Of a stretch of DNA of 7,401 nt, positions 5,866 to 7,401 are shown in pieces. The notes beneath the pieces were generated by a model. The model made no database searches and had not been told where the DNA came from. It saw only the letters and a list, made by a program, of their open reading frames with translations. Numbering within the stretch: position 1 is the first letter of the stretch; every line of letters starts with the position of its first letter. Position numbers and translations under genes: made by a program. The DNA is taken from positions 1 through 7,401 of the forward strand of contig CAAGDZ010000212.1 of the NCBI GenBank assembly GCA_900768735.1, given 5' to 3'. This DNA is from Oscillospiraceae bacterium. GTDB lineage: Bacteria; Bacillota; Clostridia; Oscillospirales; Ruminococcaceae.

Positions 5866-6984
5866 ATGAAAAAGTCTAAAAATCTTGAAATTGAATTTCT
5901 ACGCTTTATATTCTGCATTATGGTAATATTACAGCATTCTCAATATGTCACCAAGGATTTTCCCGACAGCTTAAGATTTACCGCTGCCGGACACAAGGCT
6001 ATCTATTTCTTTTTTGCCGTAAGCGGCTTTTTGATGGTAACAAGCTATTTTAAAAACAACACCTTCGGCGTGTCTTGCGAAAAAGCGGCATGGAAATTCA
6101 GCCTTAACAAAATGAAGCCTATTTACCCCGATTTCTTATTCGCCGTACTGATAAACCTTGCCCTGACATTAGGCGCTGCTTTTGTTGCCGGCACTCTTGA
6201 CATGGCAAAATTCGCACAATATATATCCGAGGTATTCCCCGACGTAATCGGCGTATCCGGCGCCGGAATGAAAAGCTTCCATTTAGGCGTGGCATGGTAT
6301 CTCGGCGCTATGTTCGTCATTTTGCCGATATTCTACTATATGCTTTGCAAAAACAATAAGTTTTTCCTCTATTTCTTCGCGCCTGTCGCATTTCCGTTCC
6401 TGCTGGCAATCAGATACAGATTATCAACCTCCTCGGACAGTACGATAAAGGTTATAAACTCGATGATTGAATCTCCTCTCAAAGCCGCCATCGGTCTGCT
6501 GGTCGGCGTCCTCGCCTATCTTGTGTGCGAACGGATTAAAAAGTGCGATTTTACCCCGTTCGGAAAATTCGTGCTGACGTCGGTTGAGATTATCGGCTAC
6601 GCCTTTATAATATATTCGTCGGTTTTCACGACAAAAGTTGTCAATACATACTTAGTCCCCGTGTTCATTTTCACCACCGCAATTACCTTCAGCGAAAAAA
6701 GCGCGGTGATAAATCTGTTCCGGAAGGGGCGGCTGTTCAGCTTCCTCGGCAAGGCCTCTCTGCCGCTGTATCTTAACCATACGAGCGTATTCTATGTCGT
6801 AGTCCGCCTGTTTCCGAAAGCAAGCTATTTTCATAATATGATGATTTCAATTCCGTTTATTATTCTTCTGTCTGCATTTGAATATTTCGGCGTGCGGCTT
6901 ATCATGCTGCTGTGGAAAAAGTCGGGTATCAGACTGATTAAGAAAAGAAACGAGGATAATTCGACCGGAACTGCACAAACATAA
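5866..6984 (+). CDS. Membrane acyltransferase, acyltransferase-3 family
   Basis: A 372-aa integral membrane protein with about ten helices, the usual length of the acyltransferase-3 (PF01757-type) family. These enzymes transfer acetyl, succinyl or similar groups to cell-envelope sugars and other exported polymers. The family marks are present: LRFIFCIMVILQHS in helix 1 with the conserved His24, FFFAVSGFLM (48-57), KMKPIYP (82-88), AWYLGAMF (143-150) and SLPLYLNHTSVF (298-309). The substrate cannot be told from the sequence, and no glycosyltransferase or envelope gene is adjacent. The start is ATG 5866 with AAAGG at 5849-5853, a rather long 12-base spacing; an in-frame TTG at 5788 has no site and overlaps the probable promoter. 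Codon use is visibly more A+T-rich than in the genes before it, and the gene sits between 15-bp direct repeats, so recent acquisition is possible. Confidence 0.9.
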   Translation: MKKSKNLEIEFLRFIFCIMVILQHSQYVTKDFPDSLRFTAAGHKAIYFFFAVSGFLMVTSYFKNNTFGVSCEKAAWKFSLNKMKPIYPDFLFAVLINLALTLGAAFVAGTLDMAKFAQYISEVFPDVIGVSGAGMKSFHLGVAWYLGAMFVILPIFYYMLCKNNKFFLYFFAPVAFPFLLAIRYRLSTSSDSTIKVINSMIESPLKAAIGLLVGVLAYLVCERIKKCDFTPFGKFVLTSVEIIGYAFIIYSSVFTTKVVNTYLVPVFIFTTAITFSEKSAVINLFRKGRLFSFLGKASLPLYLNHTSVFYVVVRLFPKASYFHNMMISIPFIILLSAFEYFGVRLIMLLWKKSGIRLIKKRNEDNSTGTAQT

Positions 6985-6994
6985 TATCCGATAT

Positions 6995-7009
6995 GAAAAC
7001 CGCTGATTT
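6995..7009 (+). repeat. 15-bp direct repeat, copy 2, after the acyltransferase gene
   Basis: This is an exact second copy of GAAAACCGCTGATTT, 10 bases after the acyltransferase stop. With the copy at 5744-5758 it bounds a segment of about 1.25 kb. Confidence 0.75.
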
Positions 7010-7014
7010 ATTTT

Positions 7015-7038
7015 CGCGCCCTGCTTTTGCAGAGCGCG
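7015..7038 (+). terminator. Hairpin downstream of the acyltransferase gene, possible terminator
   Basis: CGCGC-C-CTGC (7015-7024) pairs with GCAG-A-GCGCG (7029-7038) around TTTT, with one C/A mismatch in a stem otherwise of 9 pairs. It begins 30 bases after the stop codon. No T-run follows directly; the nearest, at 7060-7067, is 21 bases further on. It could be a weak terminator or a 3' stabilising hairpin. Confidence 0.45.
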
Positions 7039-7056
7039 ACAGGCTGTAGAAAAAGT

Positions 7057-7074
7057 CTATTTTTTTTAAAATAG
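7057..7074 (+). repeat. A+T-rich inverted repeat with T-tract
   Basis: CTATTTT (7057-7063) pairs with AAAATAG (7068-7074) around TTTT. The preceding bases AGGCTGTAGAAAAAGT resemble a decayed copy of the AGCTTGTCGAAAAAGT half of the long palindrome at 7124-7157, so this may be the remnant of a related repeat. Confidence 0.4.
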
Positions 7075-7100
7075 TGCAAACTCTCTAACCCCATCCCCAA

Positions 7101-7123
7101 ACCCCTTCCCCTCGGGAAGGGGT
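7101..7123 (+). repeat. Perfect 10-bp C/G palindrome
   Basis: ACCCCTTCCC (7101-7110) and GGGAAGGGGT (7114-7123) pair perfectly around CTC. The preceding CCCATCCCCAAACC resembles the reverse complement of the G-run element at 2258-2283, so the two are probably members of one intergenic repeat family. Confidence 0.6.
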
Positions 7124-7157
7124 CAGCTTGTCGAAAAAGTGATTTTTCGACAAGCTG
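7124..7157 (+). repeat. Perfect 15-bp inverted repeat
   Basis: CAGCTTGTCGAAAAA (7124-7138) and TTTTTCGACAAGCTG (7143-7157) are perfect reverse complements around GTGA. It begins on the base after the previous palindrome, so the two probably form one compound element. No T-tract follows the full stem. Confidence 0.7.
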
Positions 7158-7186
7158 TCAGGCTCCGAGAAACACGCGCAGACATT

Positions 7187-7210
7187 GCGATTGCCACGTG
7201 GGGCAATCGC
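7187..7210 (+). repeat. Perfect 9-bp inverted repeat
   Basis: GCGATTGCC (7187-7195) and GGCAATCGC (7202-7210) pair perfectly around ACGTGG; the centre contains the palindrome CCACGTGG. The next hairpin begins on the following base. Confidence 0.6.
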
Positions 7211-7242
7211 CAAACACACAAAAATTATTTTTCGTGTGTTTG
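7211..7242 (+). repeat. Inverted repeat, 9-bp arms plus A/T inner stem
   Basis: CAAACACAC (7211-7219) and GTGTGTTTG (7234-7242) pair perfectly. Inside them a run of five A and a run of five T can extend the stem with one bulged C. It abuts the preceding hairpin with no spacer. Confidence 0.6.
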
Positions 7243-7259
7243 TAAGAGGATTTGATTAG

Positions 7260-7302
7260 AAAAAGCCGCCGTAGGCGTACAAAGGTACGGTAGGCGGCTT
7301 TT
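7260..7302. terminator. Bidirectional rho-independent terminator
   Basis: AAAAGCCGCC (7261-7270) pairs perfectly with GGCGGCTTTT (7293-7302), and an inner stem CGTAC (7276-7280) with GTACG (7285-7289) closes a loop AAAG. The GC stem is followed by four T on the + strand and by five T on the - strand, so it could stop transcription from either side. It is the best terminator in the window and would end the + strand unit here. Confidence 0.7.
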
Positions 7303-7322
7303 GACGAAGTAAGCAAAAACGC

Positions 7323-7353
7323 TTTCGGAGAGCCGATGTGAGGCTCTCCGAAA
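7323..7353. repeat. Perfect 12-bp inverted repeat
   Basis: TTTCGGAGAGCC (7323-7334) and GGCTCTCCGAAA (7342-7353) pair perfectly around GATGTGA. On the - strand a GCGTTTTTGC stretch follows, so it could act as a terminator for a gene converging from beyond the window. The remaining bases to 7401 are A+T-rich with no gene seen. Confidence 0.55.
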
Positions 7354-7401
7354 CTTATAAAAAAAGCAACCTATAAATCAATCTCAATTATTTGAAAAAA
7401 C

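Noticed and set aside
7015..7353. CRISPR array or tandem direct repeats
   Set aside because: The elements are inverted repeats of different sequence and length, not regularly spaced copies of one repeat.

Overview
The window comes from an anaerobic member of the Firmicutes, most likely class Clostridia and possibly an Oscillospiraceae/Ruminococcus-type gut bacterium. I infer this from the clostridial style of the Rnf operon (order D-G-E-A-B, and an RnfB rich in ferredoxin-type cysteine motifs), the strong AGGAGG/AAAGG ribosome binding sites, and the C/G-rich palindromic intergenic repeats. No rRNA, tRNA, CRISPR array or recognisable transposase gene is present. Every gene I can support lies on the + strand.

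Region 1 (1-3124) is the downstream part of an Rnf operon: the last 51 codons of rnfD, then complete rnfG, rnfE, rnfA and rnfB. Rnf is a membrane complex that moves electrons between reduced ferredoxin and NAD and couples this to Na+ or H+ translocation. D/G, G/E and E/A overlap by a few bases, as in tightly coupled translation. rnfA and rnfB are instead separated by 316 bp. That gap holds several perfect inverted repeats, a possible three-way-junction RNA fold and a strong G-quadruplex motif 45 bases before the rnfB start.

Region 2 (3177-4501) holds two tandem paralogous genes for small four-helix membrane proteins. Each has a conserved N-terminal juxtamembrane motif and a C-terminal zinc ribbon. 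Their function is unknown. Region 3 (4574-5755) encodes a multi-spanning membrane protein with a C-terminal GGDEF-type domain whose signature has decayed to EGDRL, so it is probably not an active diguanylate cyclase.

Region 4 (5756-7009) carries one membrane acyltransferase-3 family gene, visibly more A+T-rich than its neighbours. It is enclosed by an exact 15-bp direct repeat; the first copy spans the stop codon of the GGDEF gene and the second lies just after the acyltransferase gene. It looks like a cassette inserted at the 3' end of the GGDEF gene. Region 5 (7015-7401) has no gene and holds a dense run of perfect or near-perfect hairpins. One is a good bidirectional terminator, and others resemble dispersed palindromic repeats.

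The Rnf genes are textbook. The parts worth a second look are the structured rnfA-rnfB gap, the cysteine tail on RnfE, the zinc-ribbon membrane protein pair beside a degenerate GGDEF protein, and the direct-repeat-bounded acyltransferase followed by the hairpin array.
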